A DNA stretch of 64,000 nucleotides from Planctomycetota bacterium. Lineage in GTDB: Bacteria; Planctomycetota; Phycisphaerae; Phycisphaerales; Phycisphaeraceae. Every line of letters starts with the position of its first letter. Positions within the stretch are counted from its first letter, which is position 1. This document shows positions 44,337-52,006 of this stretch, piece by piece. Location: positions 19,186-83,185 of the forward strand of contig JAJRXX010000017.1 in assembly GCA_024276075.1 (NCBI GenBank), written 5' to 3'. The notes beneath the pieces are model-generated. The model saw nothing but the letters and a program-made list of their open reading frames with translations. It was not told where the DNA came from and did no database searches. Both the position numbers and the translations under genes were made by a program.

Positions 44337-45518
44337 ATGACCAATCAGACGAACCCAATCTCTCGCCGCCAGCCACGCGCGGTGTTAGCTGTGTGGTGCT
44401 GTGTGGCTATCGGGCTGATCGGCGCTGATGATCTTGCAATGGGCCAGCAGCAGGGCGGCCCACCCCCAGCGATGGTCCGTGTCGGTGCGGTCGAACAGCG
44501 CACGCTCCAGGCACGGTCCGACGTCGTGGGGCAGTTGCGCGAGGTGCGTCGAGTTGTGGTCGCCGCTGAGCGCCCCGGGCGGATCGTCGAGATACCCGTC
44601 GAAGAAGGCGACGTTTTGATCGGTAAACAGACCGTATTGGCACAGATCGACGACGTCTGGGCACGGCTGGATCAAACCGCTGCCCAGGCACAGCTCAAGC
44701 AGACACAAGCCACCGTCGCCGTGGCACAGGCGCAGCTCGACCAAGCCACACGCGATCGCAAGTACCTCGACGGGTTGCTCAAAGCCGGCTCAGCCAAGCC
44801 CAAGGAAGTCAACGACGCCCACACCACCCAGCAAGCCCAACAGGCACGCCTCGAACGCGCACAGGCCGATGTCCTAGCTGCACAAGCCGACCTTGATCGC
44901 ATTGAGCAATACCTCAATCGGCTGACCGTCCGGGCGCCGTTTGACAGCATCGTCGTCCGCAAGATCGTCGAGGTGGGGCAGTGGGTCGACCAGGGTGATC
45001 AAGTCGTTGAGGTCATCTCGCGTGGCAAGATCGACGCCGCCATTGACGTCCCCGAGCATCTGATTAATCACATCAAGCCCGGCGACGAGGTCGAGCTGTT
45101 GATCGAACCGCTGTCGCTGGATGTGGTCGGGCGCGTCGCCGCGATCAACCCGCTGGGATCAGCAGCAGCGCGTACTTTCCCCGTCAAGATACGCCTGAAC
45201 GACCTGGACGGCCGACTCAAGCCCGGCATGAGCGTCTTAGCCAGGGTACCCATGGATCAGCGTGTCGAGGTATTGACCGTCCCGCGTGACGCGGTGCACC
45301 GATCCGATACGGGTACCGTTGTGTGGGGCGACGTCGACGGCGTGGCAGTGCCTATCAAGGTCAAGGTCCTATTCGGCCACGGTGATCGCTACGCGGTGCG
45401 GGTGATCCGTGGCGGCGAGGGGCCGAGCCTCACCGACGCCATGCGCGTCGTGGTTGAAGGTGCCGAGCGCCTCTTCCCAGGCCGACCGTTGGCCATCGTC
45501 GCCAGCGATCCGGGGTGA
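44337..45518 (+). CDS. RND efflux periplasmic adaptor (membrane fusion protein), orphan
   Basis: 393 residues from ATG 44337 (GTG 44307 also in frame). N-terminal signal sequence (LAVWCCVAIGLIGADDLAMG), biotinyl-lipoyl-like half-motif RVVVAAERPGRIVEIPVEEGDVL, a long alpha-hairpin coiled coil rich in Ala/Gln (about 120-205), second lipoyl half LTVRAPFDSIVVRKIVEVGQWV, beta-barrel and membrane-proximal domains (VLTVPRDAVHRSDTGTVVWG). This is the HlyD/AcrA layout. The RND pump gene that normally follows is absent; instead repeats and duplicated fragments follow, including a second copy of this gene's 3' end at 46366-46423, so the pump gene may have been lost by rearrangement. Confidence 0.9.
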   Translation: MTNQTNPISRRQPRAVLAVWCCVAIGLIGADDLAMGQQQGGPPPAMVRVGAVEQRTLQARSDVVGQLREVRRVVVAAERPGRIVEIPVEEGDVLIGKQTVLAQIDDVWARLDQTAAQAQLKQTQATVAVAQAQLDQATRDRKYLDGLLKAGSAKPKEVNDAHTTQQAQQARLERAQADVLAAQADLDRIEQYLNRLTVRAPFDSIVVRKIVEVGQWVDQGDQVVEVISRGKIDAAIDVPEHLINHIKPGDEVELLIEPLSLDVVGRVAAINPLGSAAARTFPVKIRLNDLDGRLKPGMSVLARVPMDQRVEVLTVPRDAVHRSDTGTVVWGDVDGVAVPIKVKVLFGHGDRYAVRVIRGGEGPSLTDAMRVVVEGAERLFPGRPLAIVASDPG

Positions 45519-45534
45519 CGTAAAAGAGCACGTT

Positions 45535-45638
45535 TAGAGCATTTTCGTTTTTGATCGCAACAGATTCCCACGACGAGCCGCGACCGTGAGGGAGCGGTCT
45601 CTTAACGCAGGGTTGCAATCAAATATAAAAACGCCCTA
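45535..45638. repeat. Family C element, copy at the adaptor 3' end
   Basis: Left end GAGCATTTTCGTTTTTGATC, core ACGAGCCGCGACCGTGAGGG AGCGG, right end ATATAAAAACGCCC, with TA at both sides. The right-hand TA is shared with an abutting family B copy. A near-identical element lies at 46441-46543. Confidence 0.8.
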
Positions 45639-45741
45639 GAGCAACTTGCGTAATTATTCTCCATCTCCCCAAGAAGAAGGCAGGTCAATGACCTGCCCTA
45701 CTCCAGAACTGACATGGCGATTATTTATGCAAGGTGCTCTA
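45637..45741. repeat. Family B TA-flanked palindromic element, copy 2
   Basis: Reads the same as the nested copy at 38836. It directly abuts the preceding family C element, sharing its TA dinucleotide. Confidence 0.9.
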
Positions 45742-45790
45742 ATCAAATCCCAATCGGAGCATCTGTCCGAACGAGCGACTTGTTAGCCAT

Positions 45791-46153
45791 TTAGAATTCG
45801 TATTCTTTAACAATAAACGCTGAAGACTTTGAGTGATCGATGAAATTCCCTTCATCTTTCAGTAATGCAGCACCTAATTTCTGCCCCTCAGGTGAGCTCA
45901 TTCCCTCCATCAGAGCCTCTTCTGATTCAAACCACACCTCAGCGACCCCATCATATTCAGGCAACATGCCCCTTGAATTTCTAAGGCCTTCGTTCAAAGG
46001 GGTATCGAGTGTGTGTGATTGCACATATTTTTTTGCGCCCATCGCATCAGCATTGCTCATGAAGAATGGGCCATGTTTATTCATCCAGTAGTCTTTGAAT
46101 TCTTCGCGAGTCATATCTGGGTGTCGCGTTATACACATAACGAACTTGATCAT
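45791..46153 (-). CDS. EthD-domain protein
   Basis: 120 residues. MIKFVMCITRHPDMTREEFKDYWMNKHGPFF is the start of an EthD/dimeric alpha-beta barrel domain (the K/R-x-G-(x)-S-x-E-E-F-x-x-x-W-x-x-x-H-x-P motif), and YDGVAEVWFESEEALMEGMSSPEGQKLG matches its second half. Such small proteins occur beside catabolic or efflux genes; exact function is unclear. G+C is visibly lower than in neighbours, and the gene lies between two copies of a duplicated segment, so acquisition by transfer is plausible. Upstream is a family D repeat and a region shared with the PEP-CTERM gene at 46911. Confidence 0.8.
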   Translation of the reverse strand: MIKFVMCITRHPDMTREEFKDYWMNKHGPFFMSNADAMGAKKYVQSHTLDTPLNEGLRNSRGMLPEYDGVAEVWFESEEALMEGMSSPEGQKLGAALLKDEGNFIDHSKSSAFIVKEYEF

Positions 46154-46194
46154 ATTTCTAGACTCCTCGATTTACTGGTGGTTGTGTGTGGCTA

Positions 46195-46301
46195 ATACCA
46201 ATCAAGATTAATACTTGCGCGGCATCTGCGAACGCGAAGGCAAAACAGACAATAACTTACATCCTTTACAACGCGCTAGAACTATACGCAATGCGTATAA
46301 C
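46195..46301. repeat. Family D palindromic element, copy 1
   Basis: ATACCAATCAAGATTAATAC at the left, AACTATACGCAATGCGTATA at the right; interior CTTGCGCGGCATCTGCGAAC. Copies at 51134-51240 (nearly identical) and nested at 47979-48085 (diverged). Confidence 0.8.
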
Positions 46302-46365
46302 AGTTGATTGAACGGAATTCTACATAGCGGGAGTATCGTCGTGCTCAATGGAAAAAACAAACGAT

Positions 46366-46423
46366 GTGCCGAGCGTCTGTTCCCCGGCAGGCGTTGGCCA
46401 TCGTCGTCAGCGATCCGGGGTGA
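46366..46423 (+). pseudogene. Duplicated 3' end of the RND adaptor gene
   Basis: GAGCGTCTGTTCCCCGGCAG and following match the last codons of the adaptor gene (45465-45518; GAGCGCCTCTTCCCAGGCCG) and include the TGA stop and the trailing TAAAAGAGCACG. The rest of the gene is absent. It has diverged by several substitutions, so the duplication is not very recent. Confidence 0.8.
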
Positions 46424-46440
46424 TGTAAAAGAGCACGCGT

Positions 46441-46543
46441 AGAGCATTTTCGTTTTTGATCGCAACAGATTCCCACGACGAGCCGCGACCGTCAGGGAGC
46501 GGTCTCTTAACGCAGGGTTGCAATCAAATATAAAAACGCCCTA
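46441..46543. repeat. Family C element, duplicated together with the adaptor 3' end
   Basis: Differs from 45535-45638 by very few bases (for example GTCAGGG for GTGAGGG in the core). Same position relative to the adaptor stop in both copies. Confidence 0.8.
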
Positions 46544-46551
46544 GTATCTAG

Positions 46552-46683
46552 AACTGGTTTGATAACTCCCCTTCCTGTCAGGGAGGGGGTAGGGGGAGGG
46601 TCGTGTGCTCATGATTTTCGGGGCTTTCACCCCTTACCCAACCTCTCCCTTCAAGGGGAGATGGTTTTTGAAACAGCTTCTAA
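46552..46683. repeat. TA-bounded palindromic element with CCCTCCCTG-type inner repeats
   Basis: Left end TAGAACTGGTTTGATAAC and right end GTTTTTGAAACAGCTTCTA are imperfect inverted repeats. Inside are CTTCCTGTCAGGGAGGGGGT and CTCTCCCTTCAAGGGGAG, members of a short dispersed repeat also seen at 9850 and 62317. Confidence 0.6.
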
Positions 46684-46910
46684 GCAAATCCCAATCGGGG
46701 CATCTGTCCGAACTTCGAACCGGCTGTCAAAACCCTTGAGCCGTTTATCACGCCGTTTGTGCTCCAACTGCCCGATCATCATCTGATTGCCATCGTCCGT
46801 CTTGCGCGAGCGACAGGCTAACGACCGAGATCACGCGGTTGGGTAGTTGATGTTGAAGAGCGCAGCGAACGCACCGCGCCAATCCGGATCGCGTGCATCG
46901 GCTGGTTATG

Positions 46911-47549
46911 TCACGTTGCGTTTGCGTTGTCGAACCGTCGTTGCCGCGACCGTATGGCAAACACGCCGGCGAAGACGACCAGTACCATTGTGATCGATGT
47001 CGGTTCTGGGACGACGTTGAACGAAAGGTTATCAAATGCCATACCGTCATTCGAAATGCCCGAATTTGGTTGGTACAACTCGATCCTCCGTATGCCCGAT
47101 ACCGAAACCGAAAGCACGCCAGTATCAATACCTGTCAGCGTGTTTCCAAATTCAGTCAATCCAGTATATGTCGATGTACCAATTAGGTTTCCACCAGTGA
47201 TCGCATCATACACGTCCAGACGCGCATCATTGAACCCGACGTCAATCGCAGAAATCGATACCATATCGACCGATGACGAGAATAAACCGATAATCGGGTT
47301 ATCAATTTTCGGCAATTCCGGCGTGCTTAGCGAGTCAAGATGAAAGGGTGAGGATGTGCCCGGTCGTCCATCAAATCGGTCACTCCACACAGCCTCAACA
47401 AACGTAATGCCCAGTGCTGCATAAAAACTCCCGATTGCATCGCCATCCCCGGTACCGTCATTGAAATCGATTGAGATAAGGCCGCCTTGCGCACTTGGCG
47501 TTGCCGCAAGAGCGAGCACGAACATGGTCGTGGCAAGTAGTCGTTTCAT
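46911..47549 (-). CDS. PEP-CTERM sorting-domain exported protein
   Basis: 212 residues from ATG 47549 (GGAGAA upstream on the minus strand); the frame continues to 47654 but the leader is implausible. Signal peptide 1-22 (RLLATTMFVLALAATPSAQG), a beta-rich body with SIDFNDGTGDGDAIG, and FYAALGITFVEAVWSDRF and VSISAIDVGFNDARLDVYDA further on, followed by GMAFDNLSF and the PEP-CTERM tail VVPEPTSITMVLVVFAGVFAIRSRQRRF. The body resembles the DUF642/choice-of-anchor group of exported beta-sandwich proteins. Its upstream region is a diverged duplicate of that of the EthD gene. Confidence 0.88.
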   Translation of the reverse strand: MKRLLATTMFVLALAATPSAQGGLISIDFNDGTGDGDAIGSFYAALGITFVEAVWSDRFDGRPGTSSPFHLDSLSTPELPKIDNPIIGLFSSSVDMVSISAIDVGFNDARLDVYDAITGGNLIGTSTYTGLTEFGNTLTGIDTGVLSVSVSGIRRIELYQPNSGISNDGMAFDNLSFNVVPEPTSITMVLVVFAGVFAIRSRQRRFDNANAT

Positions 47550-47575
47550 CGCTGATTCTCCAGTTGTTAGTGGCA

Positions 47576-47700
47576 TAACAGTTGATTGAACGGAATTCCG
47601 TTGAGCATGGACTTTGGTCCATTTTAGGCACATTTCTATGCGGAATTCTACCATAGCGGGAATATCGCCGTGATCAATGGAAAAACAAACGATGTGCCGA
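47576..47700. repeat. Duplicated upstream segment (second copy of 46301-46372)
   Basis: AACAGTTGATTGAACGGAAT at the left and CAATGGAAAAACAAACGATG at the right match 46301-46372. This copy has an additional 50 bases bounded by CGGAATTC direct repeats, absent from the other copy. Confidence 0.8.
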
Positions 47701-47827
47701 TCATCTCGGTGGGTCGAGAGTCGTCTCTGACCAAGAGTGATAATCTTTCACACGTAAGCGCAAGTCAGATAGGGGCTAACGAGATTGTGGGCGACACGGG
47801 ACGACGGTTTGAGGGGGCTCAAAGTCG

Positions 47828-47846
47828 TTTTTTTTTTTTTTTTTTT
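47828..47846 (+). other. T19 homopolymer tract
   Basis: Nineteen consecutive T residues, far longer than any other run in the window. It lies between the PEP-CTERM gene's upstream region and a family A element. It could be slippage-prone or a sequencing/assembly weak point. Confidence 0.85.
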
Positions 47847-47901
47847 GCCGGAGCGGATTTGTCTGCGCCAGTTATTCATCACCCTTGAAGGCGGGTAACG
47901 C

Positions 47902-48132
47902 TAGAGCACTTGGCGTAATTAATCTCCATTGACCGGGTGGCACGGCTTGCTTGCAAGCCGTGAAATACAGATGTTTATTATACCAATTCAATTTAATATT
48001 TGCGCGGCGTCTACAAACGCGGGGATAGGACAGGCAATGGCTTACATCACTTGCGACGCGCTGAAAATATACGCAATGCGTATTACACCTACGATCCAAT
48101 CAAGATCGAAAATATTGACGCCAGTTGCTCTA
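47902..48132. repeat. Family A element, copy 5, interrupted by a family D element
   Basis: Ends GAGCACTTGGCGTAATTAAT and GACGCCAGTTGCTC between TA. The sequence CAGATGTTTATTA is broken at 47981 and continues at 48084 with TACACCTACGATCC, exactly where intact copies read GTTACACCTACGATCC. Confidence 0.9.
47979..48085. repeat. Family D palindromic element, copy nested in family A
   Basis: TACCAATTCAATTTAATATT to ACGCAATGCGTAT, flanked by TA on both sides. It is diverged from the copies at 46195 and 51134 (for example GCGGCGTCTACAAACGCGGG for GCGGCATCTGCGAACGCGAA). Confidence 0.8.
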
Positions 48133-48166
48133 GCCGCAGAGGCACGCTTAGAAAAACACATAGCGA

Positions 48167-49282
48167 TCAAACGCCGGCCTCCGAGGTCCCCGCAGGTAGC
48201 GGCGCGGACGCGGGGCCCGGTGTGGGGGGCCGTGGTGCTGCGGAGTCAGCGATAGGCGTGATCGTAAAATTGACGTGTGGGATCGTGGACTCGACACGTA
48301 CACCCGTGGGGACGTTCAGGAATAGCTGTTTGGTCGTGATTCTCGATTCCAGGTCGTCCGCCGAGAGGCGCAATTCCGCCAAGACTCGGCTCTCACCTTT
48401 ACGAATCTGATCGATGACGTCGCTTGGGCCTGTCAGACGCACGTCTTCGCTCAGCACACGCTGATCGTCTTGGAGTTGCACAGCGAACCGCTTAAGTTCG
48501 TACCAAGGCGCGGTAATCAGGATCGGCACGCCCGTGAGTGTATGTGTGTCGGTTTGTTTGCGGATGGTAATCGTGATGCTGGCGGTAGGGGGGGTAATGT
48601 CCGGGGCCTTACCAAAGAGCTGGTCGCGGAGATACCCAGGCAGGGTAAGCGGCACGGTCAGCTTGTGAGGAACGTTTTCTTCCAGCCGAGCCACATTATC
48701 AGGATCAACTTTTGCCTCCACTTTCAGATTGTCAAGGTCGTACACCAAGCTCGCGGGCAGGCCGACCGTCACCTCAGACGGGACGATCACCGGTGCCGAA
48801 GCCAGTTGCGCGCCGGGTGGAACGATCGATTCCGTCGAGATCGGGACCGTCACCTGCTCAATCCGTTCCACACGCAGGTCGAGCGTCCTGGGCTGCAGAT
48901 CGACGATGCTCACGCCCAAGTCGCCTACCGGCGAGTTCAGGAGCTTGTCACGCAGGACCACCGTTTGCTGGGGGTTGTCTGGGTCGTCGGTGACGATCAG
49001 TTCGATCGGCTTGACCTGAAGCCGTTGAAGATGATCGTATTGACTCGTTGCGCTGCTGACGGTCAATTGGACTTGCTGTCGGGTGGCGGGAACGATAAAC
49101 ATCTCCTGACCCGGCGGCGCCACGAATTGTACAGTCAACTGCAGCGGCTTCTGGAGCTTGACGTTTTCACTTTCGGAGTACAGCCAGATCAGCACCGCGA
49201 CGAGCGTAACGATGAAATACGTCTGGACCTTTTCCCACATGCTGCGGGGGGCTGTTTCGGGGCGGGTGTGTTCCATGGGCAT
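48167..49282 (-). CDS. YbbR/CdaR-like domain protein, membrane-anchored
   Basis: 371 residues. One N-terminal membrane helix (TYFIVTLVAVLIWLYSES, about 17-35) followed by several tandem YbbR-type beta domains, each with VQLTV, PVSVPxTLPG-like strands (LQLTVQFVAPPGQEMFIVPA, TVPISTESIVPPGAQLASA, KLTVPLTLPGYLRDQL), and a Pro/Ala-rich tail. It starts 9 bases after the diadenylate cyclase gene ends, on the same strand. In Firmicutes the equivalent YbbR protein (CdaR) binds and regulates CdaA at the membrane; the same role is inferred here from gene order. Confidence 0.85.
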   Translation of the reverse strand: MPMEHTRPETAPRSMWEKVQTYFIVTLVAVLIWLYSESENVKLQKPLQLTVQFVAPPGQEMFIVPATRQQVQLTVSSATSQYDHLQRLQVKPIELIVTDDPDNPQQTVVLRDKLLNSPVGDLGVSIVDLQPRTLDLRVERIEQVTVPISTESIVPPGAQLASAPVIVPSEVTVGLPASLVYDLDNLKVEAKVDPDNVARLEENVPHKLTVPLTLPGYLRDQLFGKAPDITPPTASITITIRKQTDTHTLTGVPILITAPWYELKRFAVQLQDDQRVLSEDVRLTGPSDVIDQIRKGESRVLAELRLSADDLESRITTKQLFLNVPTGVRVESTIPHVNFTITPIADSAAPRPPTPGPASAPLPAGTSEAGV

Positions 49283-49291
49283 CGGGTTGGG

Positions 49292-50152
49292 TTAGACCGC
49301 CTGTGTCGGTTCAAGGTCGTTGTCGTCTTGGCTGTCCGAGGGTAGTCCCACCTGCTCGAGACCACGCACCAGCAGCGTACGCAGGCCGCTGATCGAAAGA
49401 TTACGCAGCAGGCGCCCACGCTCAGAGAGGCTGATGGTCCCGGTTTCTTCGCTGACCACGATGATCAGGGCGTCGGTCTCCTGTGACAAGCCGATCGCCG
49501 CTCGGTGCCTCGAACCCAGCTCGGAGCTGAGTTGTTCGCCCTCCGCCAGCGGAAACTGTACGCCCGCCCCCAGCACGCGGTCGCCCTTAATCACGACCCC
49601 CATGTCGTGTAGCGCGCTGCCCGGCCAAAAAATCGTATTGAGTAATTCTTTCGTGACGTCCGCGTGTATGCGTGTTCCCGCCTCGACGACACCGCCCAGT
49701 TCCACCTGCCGCTCGATCGCGATCAGGGCGCCGATTTTATTTTTGCTCAGGTACGCTACCGCACTGAGCAGTTCCTCGATCACACGTGCCCGGCGTAGCT
49801 TCACCGAGCGGAAGAACCTCGCCTCACCCAGCCGCACCAGCGCTCGCCGAAGCTCAGGCTGAAACACAATCACCAACGCCAACGACGCGTACCCCAGGAA
49901 GTTTGAGTACAGGAAATTTAATCGTTCGAAATACGTCCCGCTGCCCAGCACACGGATCGACAGCGTCCCGATGATCAGCACCAGCGCGACGCCTTTGATC
50001 ATACGCGCGCCACGCGTCCCGTGCAGGAACCGCATGATGATATACACCAACGCCCAGATGATCGTCAGCTCGATCAACACGACCCACCAGGGGTACGTCT
50101 GGATACGCCGAAGCAACTGATGAACGCGATCAAATAGCGTGTCCGAGATCAC
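49292..50152 (-). CDS. cdaA: Diadenylate cyclase, CdaA type
   Basis: 286 residues. Three N-terminal membrane helices (about 22-40, 50-68, 80-98), then a DisA-N domain: FQPELRRALVRLG, LLSAVAYLSKNKIGALIAIER, and RHR motif 215-217 in LGSRHRAAIG, with VVSEETGTIS. It makes cyclic di-AMP from two ATP. The usual DGA motif (LHDGA) reads LHDMG here (Asp183-Met184-Gly185), keeping the catalytic Asp. First gene of a two-gene operon with the YbbR-domain regulator. Divergent from clpP with about 240 bases between. Confidence 0.92.
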   Translation of the reverse strand: MISDTLFDRVHQLLRRIQTYPWWVVLIELTIIWALVYIIMRFLHGTRGARMIKGVALVLIIGTLSIRVLGSGTYFERLNFLYSNFLGYASLALVIVFQPELRRALVRLGEARFFRSVKLRRARVIEELLSAVAYLSKNKIGALIAIERQVELGGVVEAGTRIHADVTKELLNTIFWPGSALHDMGVVIKGDRVLGAGVQFPLAEGEQLSSELGSRHRAAIGLSQETDALIIVVSEETGTISLSERGRLLRNLSISGLRTLLVRGLEQVGLPSDSQDDNDLEPTQAV

Positions 50153-50390
50153 GGAATACTCACTGGTTTATGACCTACCCACCGCCGCGACCAGCACCGG
50201 GCCCATCGCGGACGACTCTGTCTATTCTATCGACACGTTGGCTATGGTGTTTTTAGATATGACCGTCTTTGCCTGATGAAATTCCGGGCTTTGAGACCAG
50301 CACCGGGCGAACTACCCACACGCTAGCCGGGGCGGTATGATGTCACCCTCGTTTTGAGTTTCAATCAAGTTTTTTCGTGGGAATAAGCTG

Positions 50391-51071
50391 ATGACTGTGC
50401 CTGTAGATCCGATGGCTAATGTTCGGGAACGTGTGCGTGGAACCTTGCCTGGGGTAGACCCGTTGGGGCGTGTCTGGCCGGGGGCGACCGCGGCGGCGCC
50501 GTATCAGCGCTACCGCGAGATGACGATCGACGAGCTGCTGCTCGAAAATCGCGTCATCTTCCTGGTCGGAGAGATCAACTCGTCCTCAGCGACGGGCGTG
50601 ATCATGCGCCTGCTGCACCTGCAAAATATGAAAAAAGACATCGACATCAACCTGTACATCAACTCGCCAGGCGGCAGCGTCGACGACACCCTAGCCATCT
50701 ACGACACGATCCAGTACCTCAACTGCCCCGTAGCGACCTACTGCATCGGGCGGGCCCAGAGCGGTGGGGCCATCGTGCTCGCCAGCGGCACCAAGGGCAA
50801 ACGGTACATCCTCCCACACGCGCGGGTCATGATCCATCAGCCCTTCGGCGGCGTCACCGGCCAGACCACCGACGTGCAGATACAAGCCGAGGAAATCCTA
50901 AAAGCCAAGCAGACGCTAAACGAAATCATCGCCCGTCACAGCGGCAAGTCAGCAGACCAAGTCGAAGAAGATTCCGAGCGGGACCGTTTCTTTTCCGCGC
51001 AGGAAGCCAAAGACTATGGCTTGGTCGACGAGGTGTTAGGCACCGACGAGAAGCCGCAAGCCAACAAGTAG
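50391..51071 (+). CDS. clpP: ATP-dependent Clp protease proteolytic subunit
   Basis: 226 residues. Catalytic triad Ser124 (CIGRAQSGGAIVLASG), His149 (ARVMIHQPFGG) and Asp198 (SERDRFFSAQEA). The handle region and INSPGGSVDDTLAIYD match ClpP. The serine motif is GRAQSGGA rather than the classic GxAASMGA, and a roughly 35-residue N-terminal extension is present; both are features of secondary ClpP paralogues common in planctomycetes and cyanobacteria. It degrades substrates delivered by ClpX/ClpA-type unfoldases. No clpX adjoins it. Repeat elements begin shortly after the stop. Confidence 0.92.
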   Translation: MTVPVDPMANVRERVRGTLPGVDPLGRVWPGATAAAPYQRYREMTIDELLLENRVIFLVGEINSSSATGVIMRLLHLQNMKKDIDINLYINSPGGSVDDTLAIYDTIQYLNCPVATYCIGRAQSGGAIVLASGTKGKRYILPHARVMIHQPFGGVTGQTTDVQIQAEEILKAKQTLNEIIARHSGKSADQVEEDSERDRFFSAQEAKDYGLVDEVLGTDEKPQANK

Positions 51072-51094
51072 ACGGTCGTGTTCTATGAACCAGG

Positions 51095-51133
51095 TGTTTC
51101 GCCACGAGCCGCGACCATAAGGGAGCGGTCTCT
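51095..51133. repeat. Family C core fragment
   Basis: Holds ACGAGCCGCGACCATAAGGG AGCGG just downstream of clpP, but the right half is missing; a family D element takes over at 51134. Confidence 0.65.
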
Positions 51134-51240
51134 TATACCAATCAAGATTAATACTTGCGCGGCATCTGCGAACGCGAAGTCAAAACTGACAATAACTTAC
51201 ATCCTTTACAACGCGCTAGAACTATACGCAATGCGTATAA
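51134..51240. repeat. Family D palindromic element, copy 2
   Basis: Almost identical to 46195-46301 (differs at AAGTCAAAACTGAC). It is immediately followed by a family B copy. Confidence 0.85.
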
Positions 51241-51345
51241 TAGAGCAACTTGCGTAATTATTCTCCATCTCCCCAAGAAGAAGGCAGGTCAATGACCTGC
51301 CCTACTCCAGAACTGACATGGCGATTATTTATGCAAGGTGCTCTA
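51241..51345. repeat. Family B TA-flanked palindromic element, copy 3
   Basis: Reads the same as the copies at 38836 and 45637, with TA at 51241-51242 and 51344-51345. It lies downstream of rpsI. Confidence 0.9.
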
Positions 51346-51461
51346 GCCACTTTGCTCCGGGTACAGATACAGCGTGTGATCCTAAACAGATCAAGCGACC
51401 TTTATAAAACGAGGTTCGTTTCGCTAGGTGGAATTGGTTCGAAGTTGCAGGGAACCAGCGA

Positions 51462-51959
51462 TTACCGCTTGGAGAACTGGAACCGTCGCCGTGCACCGCG
51501 TTGGCCGTATTTCTTACGTTCCACCTCACGCGCGTCTCGGGTCAGGAAGTCGCTGCTACGCAAGACAAGTTCAAGCGATGAGTCGTACGTCTTCAATGCA
51601 CGGCTAAGACCCAGCAGCACCGCACCCGCCTGACCCATATATCCGCCGCCTTGGACGTTTACGAACACGTCTAGCTTGCCTTCGGTCTTCGTGGCTTGCA
51701 GAGGAGCTACGACATTATTGCGGTCACGCAACTCCGTGAAGTAGCGATCCGCTTCGTGCCCGTTGATGACGAATTTGCCTTTCCCAGGCTTGATCCGAAC
51801 ACGCGCCACTGCCGACTTGCGACGGCCCGTGCCCCAGTAGAATCCTCCGCGATCAGGCTTGGCTTCCACGACGGGCTTGACCTCCGCAGCGGTGTCAGCC
51901 GACGGCGTGTCGGTGGGAGCCTGGATGACGGTGCCTTCTGTCGGTGTCGCCTGAGCCAT
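51462..51959 (-). CDS. rpsI: 30S ribosomal protein S9
   Basis: 165 residues. An acidic/Ala-rich N-terminal extension of about 35 residues precedes the core (FYWGTGRRKSAVARVRIKPGKGKFVINGHEADRYF). The middle has VNVQGGGYMGQAGAVLLGLSRAL and the C-terminus ends GARRRFQFSKR, the conserved basic tail that reaches the P-site tRNA. Encoded directly downstream of rplM (47 bases), the usual ribosomal pair. Confidence 0.97.
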   Translation of the reverse strand: MAQATPTEGTVIQAPTDTPSADTAAEVKPVVEAKPDRGGFYWGTGRRKSAVARVRIKPGKGKFVINGHEADRYFTELRDRNNVVAPLQATKTEGKLDVFVNVQGGGYMGQAGAVLLGLSRALKTYDSSLELVLRSSDFLTRDAREVERKKYGQRGARRRFQFSKR

Positions 51960-52006
51960 TGAGCTGATTTCCTAAAAGGGGGCCAAGTTTTCTTGGCCGT
52001 GGTGTT

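Larger units (their letters stand above)
46154..46910. other. Mosaic intergenic region of duplicated fragments and repeats
   Basis: No intact gene. In order: family D element (46195-46301); a segment 46301-46372 also found at 47576-47700; a copy of the RND adaptor 3' end (46366-46423); family C element (46441-46543); another TA-bounded palindrome (46552-46683); a 30-base string (AATCCCAATCGGGGCATCTG, near 46687) also present near 45745; then about 190 bases of unassigned sequence. Confidence 0.7.

Noticed and set aside
45791..46153. Toxin-antitoxin partner for the EthD-like gene
   Set aside because: No second small gene adjoins it, and the EthD/dimeric barrel motif explains the protein better.
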